A stretch of DNA of 64,000 nucleotides, taken from assembly GCF_007679035.1 (NCBI RefSeq), contig NZ_VEFR01000002.1, positions 599,245-663,244 of the forward strand, written 5' to 3'. Of the stretch, positions 9,833 through 18,598 are shown one piece after another. The notes under the pieces were generated by a model. That model was given only the letters and a program-made list of their open reading frames with translations, was not told the origin of the DNA and did not search any database. Origin of the DNA: Agrococcus jejuensis. Lineage in GTDB: Bacteria; Actinomycetota; Actinomycetes; Actinomycetales; Microbacteriaceae. Numbering within the stretch: the stretch's first letter is position 1; each line of letters opens with the position of its first letter. A program made the translations under genes and the position numbers.

Positions 9833-11263
9833 ATGACCGTCAGCGCTGACGCAGCATCGTCGTCGACCGACCAGCCCGAGCTCAAGCGGGTGATGGGGCC
9901 GAAGCTGCTGCTCCTGTTCGTGATCGGCGACATCCTCGGCACTGGCATCTACGCCCTCACCGGGCAGGTCGCCGCCGAGGTCGGTGGTGCGGCGTGGCTG
10001 CCGTTCCTCATCGCGTTCGCCGTCGCGACGATCACGGCGTGCTCGTACCTCGAGCTCGTCACGAAGTACCCGCAGGCCGCGGGCGCCGCGCTCTATGCGC
10101 ACAAGGCGTTCGGCATCCACTTCGTCACGTTCCTCGTGCTGTTCACCGTCATGTGCTCTGGCATCACGTCGGCGTCGAGCGCGTCGAGCGCGTTCGCGGC
10201 GAACTTCGCCATCGGCTTCGGGCTCGGGGATGTGTCGCCGCTGCCCATCGCGGTCGGGTTCATGATCCTGCTGGCGCTCGTGAACCTGCGCGGCGTCGCC
10301 GAGGGCGTCGGCCTCAACGTCGTGCTGACGATGATCGAGCTGTCGGGCCTGCTGCTCGTGATCTGCATCTCGATGTTCGCGGTGTTCGGCGGCACCGCCG
10401 ACTTCTCGCGCGTGATCCTGTTCGAGACGCCCGAGGACAAGAGCGTGCTGCTGGCGGTGAGCACGGCGACGTCGCTGGCGTTCTTCGCGATGGTCGGCTT
10501 CGAGGACAGCGTGAACATGGCCGAGGAGGTGCGGGAGCCGAGCCGCATCTTCCCGCGCATCATGCTCACGGGCCTCGGCATCGCCGCCGTCGTCTACGTC
10601 GTCGTGTCGCTGCTCGCCGTCGCGATCGTGCCGATCGGCGAGCTCGCCGGCAATGCGGCACCGTTCGTGACGGTGGTGGAGACGGCGGCGCCCGGCTTCC
10701 CGATCAACGCGCTCATCCCGTTCATCTCGATGTTCGCCGTCGCCAACACCGCACTGATCAACATGATGATGGCGAGCCGCCTGCTCTACGGCATGAGCCG
10801 CCAAGGCGTGCTGCCGCCCATCCTCAAGGGCGTGCTGAAGACGCGTCGCACCCCGTGGGTCGCGATCCTCGTGACGACGCTCATCGCTCTCGGCCTCATC
10901 ACCTGGGTAGCCACGAACAGCGACGACCCGATCGTGGTGCTGCTCGGCGGCACCACCTCGCTGCTGCTGCTCGCGGTGTTCGCGGTCGTGAACGTCGCGG
11001 TGCTCGTGCTGCGCCGCGACCCCGTCGAGCACAAGCACTTCACGACGCCGACATTCCTGCCGGTCATCGGCGTCATCGCCTGCATCTACCTCGTGCTGCC
11101 ATGGACCTCAGGCCGCGACATCGCCCAGTACGGCATCGCCGGCGTGCTGCTGATCATCGGCATCGCCCTGTGGGCGGTGACGTTCATCGACCGCCGCGTC
11201 CGCGGGTATGCGCGCTCGGCATCGGTGCCGGACGAGACGCAGCAGCTGGATCAGATCACCTGA
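9833..11263 (+). CDS. APC-superfamily amino acid permease
   Basis: 476 residues with about 12 transmembrane helices. The first helix carries GDILGTGIYALTG, the consensus substrate-binding break of the APC family, and GFEDSVNMAEEVREPSR in the loop after helix 6 is typical. Imports an amino acid or related amine by proton symport at the cytoplasmic membrane; the substrate cannot be predicted. Flanked upstream by repeat array A and convergent downstream with the large unknown gene. Confidence 0.88.
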   Translation: MTVSADAASSSTDQPELKRVMGPKLLLLFVIGDILGTGIYALTGQVAAEVGGAAWLPFLIAFAVATITACSYLELVTKYPQAAGAALYAHKAFGIHFVTFLVLFTVMCSGITSASSASSAFAANFAIGFGLGDVSPLPIAVGFMILLALVNLRGVAEGVGLNVVLTMIELSGLLLVICISMFAVFGGTADFSRVILFETPEDKSVLLAVSTATSLAFFAMVGFEDSVNMAEEVREPSRIFPRIMLTGLGIAAVVYVVVSLLAVAIVPIGELAGNAAPFVTVVETAAPGFPINALIPFISMFAVANTALINMMMASRLLYGMSRQGVLPPILKGVLKTRRTPWVAILVTTLIALGLITWVATNSDDPIVVLLGGTTSLLLLAVFAVVNVAVLVLRRDPVEHKHFTTPTFLPVIGVIACIYLVLPWTSGRDIAQYGIAGVLLIIGIALWAVTFIDRRVRGYARSASVPDETQQLDQIT

Positions 11264-11300
11264 ATCAGGCTCGCCGGGCACGCCGATCCGACGAGGCGGC

Positions 11301-14300
11301 CTACGCCTCGACGCCGTCGCCCACGCCGCCGTCGATCGCGACGCGCAGCATCCCCAGCAGACGCTGCCGCGAGCGGCCATGCGTCGCCTCGGACCGCGCG
11401 ACCTCGGCGAGCAGGTCGCCGTCCGACCACTCGAGCGCCTGAGCCCCGCCGAGATCCAGCAGCACGTCGAGGAGCAGCAGCAGCTCCGACTCGTCGAGGT
11501 CGCGCCGGGCGAGCTGCACGATCGGATGCCCACCGATCATCGCCCCGGGCAGCCCGGCGCCCGCATGCGCGCCGCGCGCGAGCAGCCTGAGCACCACGAC
11601 CGCGTCGTCGGCCCCGAGCGTCGGGTTCTCGAAGAGGACGTTGATCGGGGTGAGGAACGACAGCGGGGTCGACGCGTCGATCGGCTTCGACAGCAGCCAC
11701 AGCGCGATCTCGCGACGACGACGCGCATCCGGATTGCTCAGCGCAAGATCGAGCACGGTGCGCAGCTCGCGGGGTCCGTCGAGCTCGCCGACGACGTCGA
11801 GCACGTCGTCGAGCGAGCCGGTGAGCGCGCGCGCATGCACGCCGCGCAGGCGACCGACGACGTCCTCCGCCTCCCCCTCCTTGAGCGGACGGTCGAGGAC
11901 GGCCGACGCGTACGCAGACGAGGCGAGCGCCCTGGGGCCGAGCGGCTCGCCGGTGCGCAGCACCCATGTGAGCTGCGGCACGCCGGACTCGACGCCGAAG
12001 AGCGACTCGAGCGGGGTCGCCGTCGAGAGGCCGGTGCCCGCGGCCTTCGCTACGACCACCGCACGCGCACGGCGCAGCATGTCGTCGGAGGCACGCCAGT
12101 GCGATCCGTCGAGCCAGAAGACGACGTCGACGACGGGCAGCGAGCGGGCGCTCGCCAGGAGGTCGTCGGCGTCGGGCGCGACGTCGCGCCGCACGACCGG
12201 GTAGAGCCCGTCGGACTCGCGGTCGACGACGAGGGAGAGCAGCTCGGGCGGCAGCCCGGCGAAGCGCGCCGCGGCATCGTCGAACGACGCGTCCGACGAG
12301 CCCTCGTCGAACGACGCACCCGCCGAGTGCTCGTCGTCGAGCCTCGACCCCACCAGCAGCATGCGCGGACCGTCGGTGACGTGCGTGACGTGCCACACCC
12401 ACGACCAGTGGCCGGCGCGCAGCCGGCCGCGCACCGCATCCGGCACGATCGTCGAGCCCGTGAGCGGCGGGCCGTCCCACGGGACCGTCTGCGCCGCGAT
12501 CCGCGGGATGGACCCGGTCGTGGCGACCGCAGCGACCTCGCTCACGAGGCGGAGCCGGTGGCGCACCTCCCACGGGTCGAGGCCGCGCATGAGGTCGATG
12601 ACCGCATCCGGGCGGCTGACGACGACGATGACCTGCGGGCCGTCGCCGAAGTCGCGATCGGGAACACCGGCGAGCAGCAGCACGGCATGCCCGTCGGCCC
12701 ACCACATCGGTGCCGGACCGAGCCCCGTGATCCGCAGGTATCTGCCGAGCGGCGTGCGCCGATCGGCGCGGATGCGCTCGTCGTAGGCGTCCATCGACAG
12801 CGGCTCGCCCCACCGCGCCGTCATCGCGTCGGTGAGCCCGTCGGTCCAGCGCTGTAGCGCGTCGAGGTTCCACCGCTCGGCCGCCGCGATCGTCGTCGCG
12901 AGCAACCGCTCGCCCACCTCGTCGAGATCCGAGCCGCCGATGCGGAAGGTCTCGTCGTTCCACGCCGCCTCGCTCGGCGTGCGCTCCCACCACGCGTCGG
13001 AGGCGCGCTCGATCTGCGCGACCAGGTCGGCATGCTCCGCGCTCCGCGGCACGCCGTACGCCAGCCGGGCCGACTCGTCGGGTCGCTCCCGCTCGGGGTA
13101 CGGGCACGCGGCGAGCACTCGTTCGAACGACGGGTACCGCTCGTCGCCGGGCGGCAGGAGCTGCTCGATCGAGAACGCGCCGCCGAGCCGGTACGCGCGG
13201 CGCACCGCGGAGCCGAAGCCGAAGTCGTCCATGCCGAAGCCGTTCTGGCGGCCGATCTCGGTGAGCGGAGCCGGCACGCGCCAGTCGTCGCCGTCGAACC
13301 ACGCGACGCCCGAGATGACGGGGAGGATGCGGTCGCCGACGGGGCGGAAGGCCAGGTCGTGCTCAGCCGGCTCGCCGTCCGCGCGGTCGGCTCGAGCCGT
13401 CATGAGCTCGTGGAGCTCGTCCGGCACGCCGCTGAGCATGCGTGCGACGAGGATCATCATCGCGTCGGCGAGTGCCTCCTCGCGCTCGGCGTCGACGTCG
13501 TCGCCTGCGGCGTCCGGCCCGGCGCCGTCCACGCTCGCGCCGTCGTCGTCTGCGAGGTCGTCGAGCAGCTGCCGCGGAGCATCGGTCACGAGCTCGCACG
13601 ACGGGTCGTGGAGCAGCACGAGGATTCGGCCGTCGTCGGCGAAGGCCCACACCGTCGTCGTGCCGTCGCGAGCCTGCAGACTGCACCGCGTCGCGGCGAT
13701 CGCGGTGTCACGCACCCGCGTCTCCCCCGCTCCGTAGAGCGTGCTCATGATCCACGCGCGACGCCGCAGCTCGAGCGGGTGCTCGCCGTGCATGAGCAGC
13801 TCGTGGATCGTGTCCTCGGGCTGGACGACGGCGCTGAAGCCGCCGAGCGCCATCGCCCGTGGCAGCACGACGAGGATCTGCCGCAACGTGCTCTCGCGCA
13901 CCTCCCCATCCCAGCTCGTGAGGAGCACGCAGCACAGCTCGCCCCGATCCCACATCTCCGCCTCGGGGATGCCGAGCGTCAGCAGCAGGTAGTCGAGGAT
14001 GCCCTCGGGCTCCTGCTCGGACCCTGCGGTGCGCGGCGTGCGCACGAGCGGGTCGCCCCACGCCTCGCGCATGACCCGGCGCACGCCCTCGGCCCAGACG
14101 TCGGCGACCTCGGCGTAGCCGCCAGGCGGCAGGGACGCATCGACCGGCGCGTCGGAGGGAACCTCGACCGCGTCGGGCACGAAGCCGCCCAGCGGCGCCA
14201 TCCACACGCCCTGCGCCACGTCGACGTCCACGCCCTCGAAGACGAACTCCTCGTCGGCGCCGCCCACGAGGAGGCGCTCGACGAGCCGCTCGCAGAAGCC

Positions 14301-14399
14301 GGGCACGGCGTCGAGGCCGAAGGGTGGTTGGTAGATGGGGAGGTCGTCGTCCGCGTCGTCGGGATGCGGATCGGCTGCGCTGCCGGCGTCGTCGGTCAT
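11301..14399 (-). CDS. Large protein of unknown function with an internal duplication
   Basis: 1032 residues, acidic, no signal peptide or transmembrane helices, so cytosolic. I do not recognise the family. Two regions look like copies of one module: about residues 102-270 (WAEGVRRVMREAWGDPL, then LDYLLLTLG, MWDRGELCCVLL, ILVVLPRAM, HPLELRRRAWIMS) and about 518-680 (WTDGLTDAMTARWGEPL, LGRYLRITGLG, MWWADGHAVLL, VIVVVSRPDAV, DPWEVRHRLRLVS). A low-complexity acidic linker (about 283-310) follows the first. The C-terminal 250 residues are leucine-rich and helical, with HEAT-like character (ALTGSLDDVLDVVGELDG, ELLLLLDVLLDLGG). Monocistronic, convergent with the permease. Confidence 0.8.
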   Translation of the reverse strand: MTDDAGSAADPHPDDADDDLPIYQPPFGLDAVPGFCERLVERLLVGGADEEFVFEGVDVDVAQGVWMAPLGGFVPDAVEVPSDAPVDASLPPGGYAEVADVWAEGVRRVMREAWGDPLVRTPRTAGSEQEPEGILDYLLLTLGIPEAEMWDRGELCCVLLTSWDGEVRESTLRQILVVLPRAMALGGFSAVVQPEDTIHELLMHGEHPLELRRRAWIMSTLYGAGETRVRDTAIAATRCSLQARDGTTTVWAFADDGRILVLLHDPSCELVTDAPRQLLDDLADDDGASVDGAGPDAAGDDVDAEREEALADAMMILVARMLSGVPDELHELMTARADRADGEPAEHDLAFRPVGDRILPVISGVAWFDGDDWRVPAPLTEIGRQNGFGMDDFGFGSAVRRAYRLGGAFSIEQLLPPGDERYPSFERVLAACPYPERERPDESARLAYGVPRSAEHADLVAQIERASDAWWERTPSEAAWNDETFRIGGSDLDEVGERLLATTIAAAERWNLDALQRWTDGLTDAMTARWGEPLSMDAYDERIRADRRTPLGRYLRITGLGPAPMWWADGHAVLLLAGVPDRDFGDGPQVIVVVSRPDAVIDLMRGLDPWEVRHRLRLVSEVAAVATTGSIPRIAAQTVPWDGPPLTGSTIVPDAVRGRLRAGHWSWVWHVTHVTDGPRMLLVGSRLDDEHSAGASFDEGSSDASFDDAAARFAGLPPELLSLVVDRESDGLYPVVRRDVAPDADDLLASARSLPVVDVVFWLDGSHWRASDDMLRRARAVVVAKAAGTGLSTATPLESLFGVESGVPQLTWVLRTGEPLGPRALASSAYASAVLDRPLKEGEAEDVVGRLRGVHARALTGSLDDVLDVVGELDGPRELRTVLDLALSNPDARRRREIALWLLSKPIDASTPLSFLTPINVLFENPTLGADDAVVVLRLLARGAHAGAGLPGAMIGGHPIVQLARRDLDESELLLLLDVLLDLGGAQALEWSDGDLLAEVARSEATHGRSRQRLLGMLRVAIDGGVGDGVEA

Positions 14400-14565
14400 C
14401 GGCCCTCGCTCTCGAAGTCGTCGGCGCGGACGCGTCTGCCGACCGTGACGCCTCGTCGGCGCCTCGGCGCGCGGGCGTCCATCGTCGACATCACGTGCGG
14501 CTCGATCGTCGCACGCATGCCTGGACGGTGACGGCAACGGACCTCCTGACGGTCACGGGCGCGGC

Positions 14566-14571
14566 TAGCGT
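14566..14571 (+). promoter_or_regulatory. -10 element, leaderless gene at 14578
   Basis: TAGCGT followed by six bases and the ATG. Confidence 0.5.
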
Positions 14572-14577
14572 GGATGC

Positions 14578-14982
14578 ATGACCACGCTGAGCGCCGATGC
14601 CCTGGACTTCCTGCGGAAGCCGAACCCCGCCGTGATGGCGACGCTCGCGAAGGACGGCCGGCCCGTGGCCGTCGCCACCTGGTACCTGCTCGAGGACGAC
14701 GGCCGCATCCTCGTGAACCTCGACGCCGAGCGCGTGCGCCTCGGCCACCTGCGCCGCGATCCGCGGTTCGCGCTCGACGTCATCGACGAGACGAACTGGT
14801 ACACCCACCTGTCGCTGCAGCTCGTCGTCGACGAGATCGCCGACGACCCCGACTTCGCCGGCATCGACTCGCTCTCGAAGCACTACGGCGGCCGCCCCTA
14901 CCCCGACCACGAGCGGCCGCGCGTCGACGTGCGTGCCCGCATCGTCGGCGCGCACGGATGGGGCGCGCAGCAGGCCGAGTAG
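14578..14982 (+). CDS. PPOX-class F420/flavin-dependent protein
   Basis: 134 residues of the pyridoxamine-phosphate-oxidase-like split barrel, closest in pattern to the Rv1155-type F420-dependent group: FLRKPNPAVMATLAKDGRPVAVATWYLLEDDGRI is the conserved N-terminal strand set, then RVRLGHLRRDPRFALDV. Possible roles are F420-linked reduction or cofactor binding; substrate unknown. Its last codons (HGWGAQQAE, then TAG) are repeated as DNA 0.9 kb downstream, suggesting an insertion beside the gene. Confidence 0.85.
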   Translation: MTTLSADALDFLRKPNPAVMATLAKDGRPVAVATWYLLEDDGRILVNLDAERVRLGHLRRDPRFALDVIDETNWYTHLSLQLVVDEIADDPDFAGIDSLSKHYGGRPYPDHERPRVDVRARIVGAHGWGAQQAE

Positions 14983-14983
14983 C
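14953..14983 (+). repeat. Direct repeat flanking the DUF4839 gene, left copy
   Basis: The 3' end of the PPOX gene (CACGGATGGGGC...CAGCAGGCCGAGTAGC, 31 bases). The same sequence less two bases recurs at 15860-15888. Confidence 0.7.
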
Positions 14984-15005
14984 CGCTCGACCGGCTGCCG
15001 CAGCG

Positions 15006-15776
15006 TCAGCGGAACTGCGTCTCGACGGGGTCGAGCAGGAACAGGCCGGGGTCGGGCTCGAACTCGAGGACTTCAGCTCGGATCCTCACCTCGTCGCCGA
15101 CCCCGATCGTGTCCGGGACGTTCGACCCGGTGAGGTTGAGGTCGGAGACGTTCACGTCTCGAAGTTGAAAGTTGGGACCTCCGAACGACTGCGTCTCGCT
15201 GTAGTCCCCGTATGAGATCAGGATGTCGTAGCGAGTCGAATAGCCGTCGTGCGTGTTCATGGCACCGATCGCCCCGTCGAACTCGATCACCTGACCGCGA
15301 TTGGCCGCCGCGAACGCCGCGACGGACTCACCATCGGTCGGCCCGGCAAGCAGCGCGGCGAGCTCCGGGCTGTTCTCGACGGTGAGGACCGCGGGCGGCG
15401 CAGCCGGCTCGGGTGCCGATGCGGACGACGGCGCTTCCTCCTCGTACTGCGTCGGGGTCGGAGCGGGCTCGTCCCGCGCCTCAGCCTCGGCGGAGGCCGT
15501 CGGAGGAGCCGATGCCCCAGGCTCGTCGTCGCCACCGAAGGCGCCGCTGACGCCGAGGATGACGAACAGGAGCACGAGCGCGCCGCCACCGATCGCGATG
15601 GCGCGCCACGGCGTCTTCGGCTTCGGGCGCCGAAACTGCAGCTCGGTCTGCAGCCTTCCTGGCCGTTGCTCGATGAGCTCCCAACCCGCGCTCTCCCACT
15701 TGGCGACCGAGCGTGCCTCGAGACCGCGAATGCTCTTGACGGTCATCTCCTGGTAGCGCGGGGCATCTCTTGGCAT
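15006..15776 (-). CDS. DUF4839-domain membrane-anchored protein
   Basis: 256 residues. An N-terminal cytosolic part of about 55 residues (VAKWESAGWELIEQRPGRLQTELQFRRP) precedes one transmembrane helix (AIAIGGGALVLLFVILGVSG), then a Ser/Ala/Pro/Glu-rich linker of about 60 residues and an extracytoplasmic domain (RGQVIEFDGAIGAMNTHDGY then TRYDILI) that matches DUF4839. The end (GVGDEVRIRAEVLEFEPDPGLFLLDPV) looks like an OB-type strand set. Function unknown. The ATG at 15776 is used; a second at residue 11 is possible. Bracketed by a 29-31-base direct repeat, so probably inserted. Confidence 0.8.
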   Translation of the reverse strand: MPRDAPRYQEMTVKSIRGLEARSVAKWESAGWELIEQRPGRLQTELQFRRPKPKTPWRAIAIGGGALVLLFVILGVSGAFGGDDEPGASAPPTASAEAEARDEPAPTPTQYEEEAPSSASAPEPAAPPAVLTVENSPELAALLAGPTDGESVAAFAAANRGQVIEFDGAIGAMNTHDGYSTRYDILISYGDYSETQSFGGPNFQLRDVNVSDLNLTGSNVPDTIGVGDEVRIRAEVLEFEPDPGLFLLDPVETQFR

Positions 15777-15859
15777 GGCGATCCTTGCTGCTCAGCGCGA
15801 GCCCGCGCTCGTCGTCGGCGCGAGCCTACGACCCCGTCGCTGTACGCCGTCTCGGGCAC

Positions 15860-15888
15860 CACGGATGGGGCGCAGCAGGCCGAGTAGC
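15860..15888 (+). repeat. Direct repeat flanking the DUF4839 gene, right copy
   Basis: Matches 14953-14983 except that GCGCGC is shortened to GCGC, which breaks the reading frame of the copied PPOX tail. Confidence 0.7.
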
Positions 15889-15947
15889 GGCGTCCCACGA
15901 CCGTCGGCAGCGCTCCGTCTGGCATGGTCGAGGTCGTGGACGCATCG

Positions 15948-17060
15948 ATGCGAGTGCTCGTGGCACCGGACAAGCTCAAGGGCACGCTCACGGCAGCTGA
16001 GGCGGCGGACGCGATCGCGGCGGGCGTGCTCGCCACGCATCCGGATGCGACCGTGCGGCGGCTGCCGTTCGCCGACGGCGGCGAGGGCACCGTGGACGCC
16101 GTGATCGCCGCTGGCGCCGAGGCGCGCGTCGACCGCGTGACCGGCCCGCTCGGCGATCCCGTCGACGCTCGCTGGGCGCTGCTCGGCGACACCGCCGTCA
16201 TCGAGATGGCGGCTGCGAGCGGTCTGCCGCTCGTCTCGCCGACGCCGGCGACGGCGCTCGACGCCCACACCGAGGGCACCGGCGAGCTCGTGCGCATCGC
16301 CGTCGCCGCGGGCGCGCGTCGCGTGCTGCTGGGCGTCGGAGGCTCGGCGTCGACCGACGGCGGTGCGGGGGCACTGCGGGCGCTCGGGGTGCGGCTGCTG
16401 GATGCGGACGGCCGCTCCGTCGCCGGTGGTGGCGGCTCGCTGCCGTCGATCGCATCGGTCGATGCCTCGTCGGCACGCGCCCTCCTGGCAGGCGTGGAGG
16501 TGGTGCTGTGCAGCGACGTCGCGAACCCGTTCGTCGGCGAACGCGGCGCAGCGCACGTCTTCGGGCCGCAGAAGGGGGCCGACGCCGCCGCGGTGGAGCG
16601 ACTCGACGAGGGGCTGCGCCGGTTCGCCCGCGTCGTCCACGCGGCGACCGACGTCGACCTCGAGACCGCCGACTGGGGCGGCTCCGGCGGCGGGATCGCC
16701 GGCGGGCTCGTCGCCGTGCTCGGGGCGACGGCCGCCGACGGCGTCGAGCTGCTCGCCGACCTCCTCGGCCTCGACGACGCCATCCGCGCCGCCGACCTCG
16801 TGATCGTGGCCGAGGGCTCGCTCGACGAGCAGTCGCTCATGGGCAAGACGCCCGTGGGCGTCGCCCGCCATGCGGCCGCGCTCGGGGTGCCGTGCGTCGC
16901 GGTCGCTGGCCGCATCGTCGTGTCCTCGGATGCGCTGCAGGCCGTCGACATCGCCGACGCCGTCGCCGCAGTCGACGTCGCGCCGAACGTCGAGGCGGCG
17001 CTCGCCGAGCCGGCGCGCTGGCTGCAGGCCGCGACCGAGACCGTGCTCGCCCGCCGCTGA
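15948..17060 (+). CDS. Glycerate kinase (GarK/GlxK family)
   Basis: 370 residues, the family length. Phosphorylates D-glycerate (2-phosphoglycerate-forming in characterised members) with ATP, linking glyoxylate/glycerate breakdown to glycolysis. MRVLVAPDKLKGTLTAAEAADAI opens the protein, RRLPFADGGEGTVDAV follows, LLGVGGSASTDGGAG is the conserved loop, and VIVAEGSLDEQSLMGKTPVGVA closes the active site. The start is set at MRVLVAPDK; an ATG eight codons earlier (15924) is possible. No other glyoxylate gene is adjacent. Confidence 0.93.
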   Translation: MRVLVAPDKLKGTLTAAEAADAIAAGVLATHPDATVRRLPFADGGEGTVDAVIAAGAEARVDRVTGPLGDPVDARWALLGDTAVIEMAAASGLPLVSPTPATALDAHTEGTGELVRIAVAAGARRVLLGVGGSASTDGGAGALRALGVRLLDADGRSVAGGGGSLPSIASVDASSARALLAGVEVVLCSDVANPFVGERGAAHVFGPQKGADAAAVERLDEGLRRFARVVHAATDVDLETADWGGSGGGIAGGLVAVLGATAADGVELLADLLGLDDAIRAADLVIVAEGSLDEQSLMGKTPVGVARHAAALGVPCVAVAGRIVVSSDALQAVDIADAVAAVDVAPNVEAALAEPARWLQAATETVLARR

Positions 17061-17084
17061 GCGGCCGACCACCCCGCGCCACGC

Positions 17085-17156
17085 GTTGCGAGGTGCGGTT
17101 GCTGCACTCAGGTGCTGCTGCAACCGCACCCCAGTGCAGGAAGCGCACCTCGCAAC
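17085..17156. repeat. 19-bp-unit repeat array B, with alternative hairpins
   Basis: Outer arms GTTGCGAGGTGCG and CGCACCTCGCAAC pair over 13 bp. Inside, GTGCGGTTGC and GCAACCGCAC form a competing 10-bp stem, and GCACT/AGTGC a third, so two mutually exclusive folds are possible. Same unit as arrays at 9704, 19711 and 26074. Confidence 0.85.
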
Positions 17157-17183
17157 CGGGCGTCGGCGGCATCCGCGGCTCGG

Positions 17184-17189
17184 TAGCGT
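17184..17189 (+). promoter_or_regulatory. -10 element of the gene at 17198
   Basis: TAGCGT ends eight bases before the ATG; no ribosome binding site is seen. Confidence 0.4.
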
Positions 17190-17197
17190 TCGGAGCG

Positions 17198-17590
17198 ATG
17201 ACCTCCGCACCCGACGCCCCGACCCTCGCCGACTTCTGGGCCGAGTACCGCCTCTGCATGTTGGCGACGCCCCGCCGCGACGGCTCGATCCACCTCGTGC
17301 CCGTCGGCGCCACCTACGACGCCGAGGCCGGGCTCGTGCGGGTCATCGCGTCGGGCACGAGCGCGAAGGCGCGGATGCTGACCGCCCGGCCGGGCACACG
17401 GGTGTCGCTGTCGCAGGTCGACGGCCGCTGGTGGACGACGATCGAGGGACCCGCGACGGTGTCGAGCGACCCCGACCGCGTCGCCGAGGCCGTGCGCCGC
17501 TACGCCGAGCGCTACCGCCAGCCGCGCGAGAACCCCGAGCGCATCGTCATCGAGATCGTCGTCGAGCGCACGCTCGGCAACGTCGCCTGA
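17198..17590 (+). CDS. PPOX-class F420/flavin-dependent protein
   Basis: 130 residues, split-barrel fold: FWAEYRLCMLATPRRDGSIHLVPVGATYDAEAGLVRVIASGTSAKARML is the conserved first half, with the SGTSAKARML segment lining the cofactor phosphate site, then VSLSQVDGRWWTTIEGPA. This is a different subgroup from the PPOX protein at 14578. Probably F420- or FMN-binding; substrate unknown. Confidence 0.85.
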   Translation: MTSAPDAPTLADFWAEYRLCMLATPRRDGSIHLVPVGATYDAEAGLVRVIASGTSAKARMLTARPGTRVSLSQVDGRWWTTIEGPATVSSDPDRVAEAVRRYAERYRQPRENPERIVIEIVVERTLGNVA

Positions 17591-17610
17591 GCGCGGCCGG
17601 TCGGCCGCGC
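17591..17610. terminator. Bidirectional hairpin
   Basis: GCGCGGCCG/CGGCCGCGC around GT directly after the PPOX stop and before the convergent SDR gene's end. Confidence 0.6.
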
Positions 17611-17623
17611 CCGGGCGACGCGG

Positions 17624-18451
17624 TCAGCGCTCCTGCAGGTCCGGCGGCGCGTCGCCGCCGACCGCGGGCAGCTGGCCGATGATGTCGTCGCCGCGCAGCA
17701 GCGCCTCCGCGCCGCCGTCGACGTAGATCGTCTGCCCCGTCATGTGGGAGTTGCCCTCGCTCACGAGGAACGCGAGCACCTCGGCGATCGCCTCCGGCGG
17801 CGCGAAGCCGTTCAACGGCATCGGGATCTGCGCCGCGAGCGCATCACGATCGCCGGCGATCAGCTCGCGCGTCATCGGCGTCTCGACGACGCCGGGGCCG
17901 ACGGCGTTCAGCGCGATGCCCGCGCCGCCCCACTCCGGCGTCGGGCCGACCTTGCGGATCCACCGCGAGACCCCGCGCTTCGACGACGAGTAGTTCTGGA
18001 ATCCACGCTGCGGCCCATCGGCCTCGAGCGCGCCACCGATCTCGAGCGCGCGCGTCTCGTCGCCGGCGAGCATCGCCTCGACGAGCTCCTCCGACACCGG
18101 CTGCAGCGACGAGAACGACGACGTGATCGCCACCCGCGGCGCATCGGATGCGGCGAGCGTCGGCCGCAGATGCTCGAGGAACTCGACGACGCCGAAGAAG
18201 TTCACGGCGCTCGTGAGCGCGATCGGTGCGGCGATGCCCGCGCAGGCGACGACGGCATCCACCGTGCCGCCCGCGGCCGCGACGGCGGCCTCGGTGCCCG
18301 CACGTCGCCCGTCGGGCGTCGAGAGGTCCGCCTCGACGGTCGCACCCCGCAGATCGACACCGACCACGGTGTCGCCGCGCCGCTGGAGCAGGGCAGCGGT
18401 GGCGGCGCCGATGCCGGAGCCCGCCCCCGTCACGATGATGGTCCTGGACAT
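17624..18451 (-). CDS. Short-chain dehydrogenase/reductase
   Basis: 275 residues. NAD(P) glycine motif TGAGSGIGAA at 8-17, catalytic Ser region (AITSSFSSL), YSSSKRGVSRW containing the catalytic YxxxK, and the C-terminal SHMTGQTIYVDGG. The inserted stretch between Ser and Tyr (EELVEAMLAGDETRALEIGGAL) is typical of 3-alpha-hydroxysteroid-dehydrogenase-like SDRs, which are common in actinobacteria but of uncertain substrate. Probably a separate unit from the VOC gene, 147 bases away. Confidence 0.9.
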   Translation of the reverse strand: MSRTIIVTGAGSGIGAATAALLQRRGDTVVGVDLRGATVEADLSTPDGRRAGTEAAVAAAGGTVDAVVACAGIAAPIALTSAVNFFGVVEFLEHLRPTLAASDAPRVAITSSFSSLQPVSEELVEAMLAGDETRALEIGGALEADGPQRGFQNYSSSKRGVSRWIRKVGPTPEWGGAGIALNAVGPGVVETPMTRELIAGDRDALAAQIPMPLNGFAPPEAIAEVLAFLVSEGNSHMTGQTIYVDGGAEALLRGDDIIGQLPAVGGDAPPDLQER

Positions 18452-18598
18452 GGGTCGGCCTCCTCGCCGTCGGGGATGGGTCGCTCCCCACGCTCTCGCG
18501 TCGGGCTCCTCGCGTCGATGGGGTGGAGGGCTGCGACGACAGTCGCTACTCGATGTCGTCGCCCGCCGCTCGCCTGCGGCGTCGTCGTGGCCGCACGG

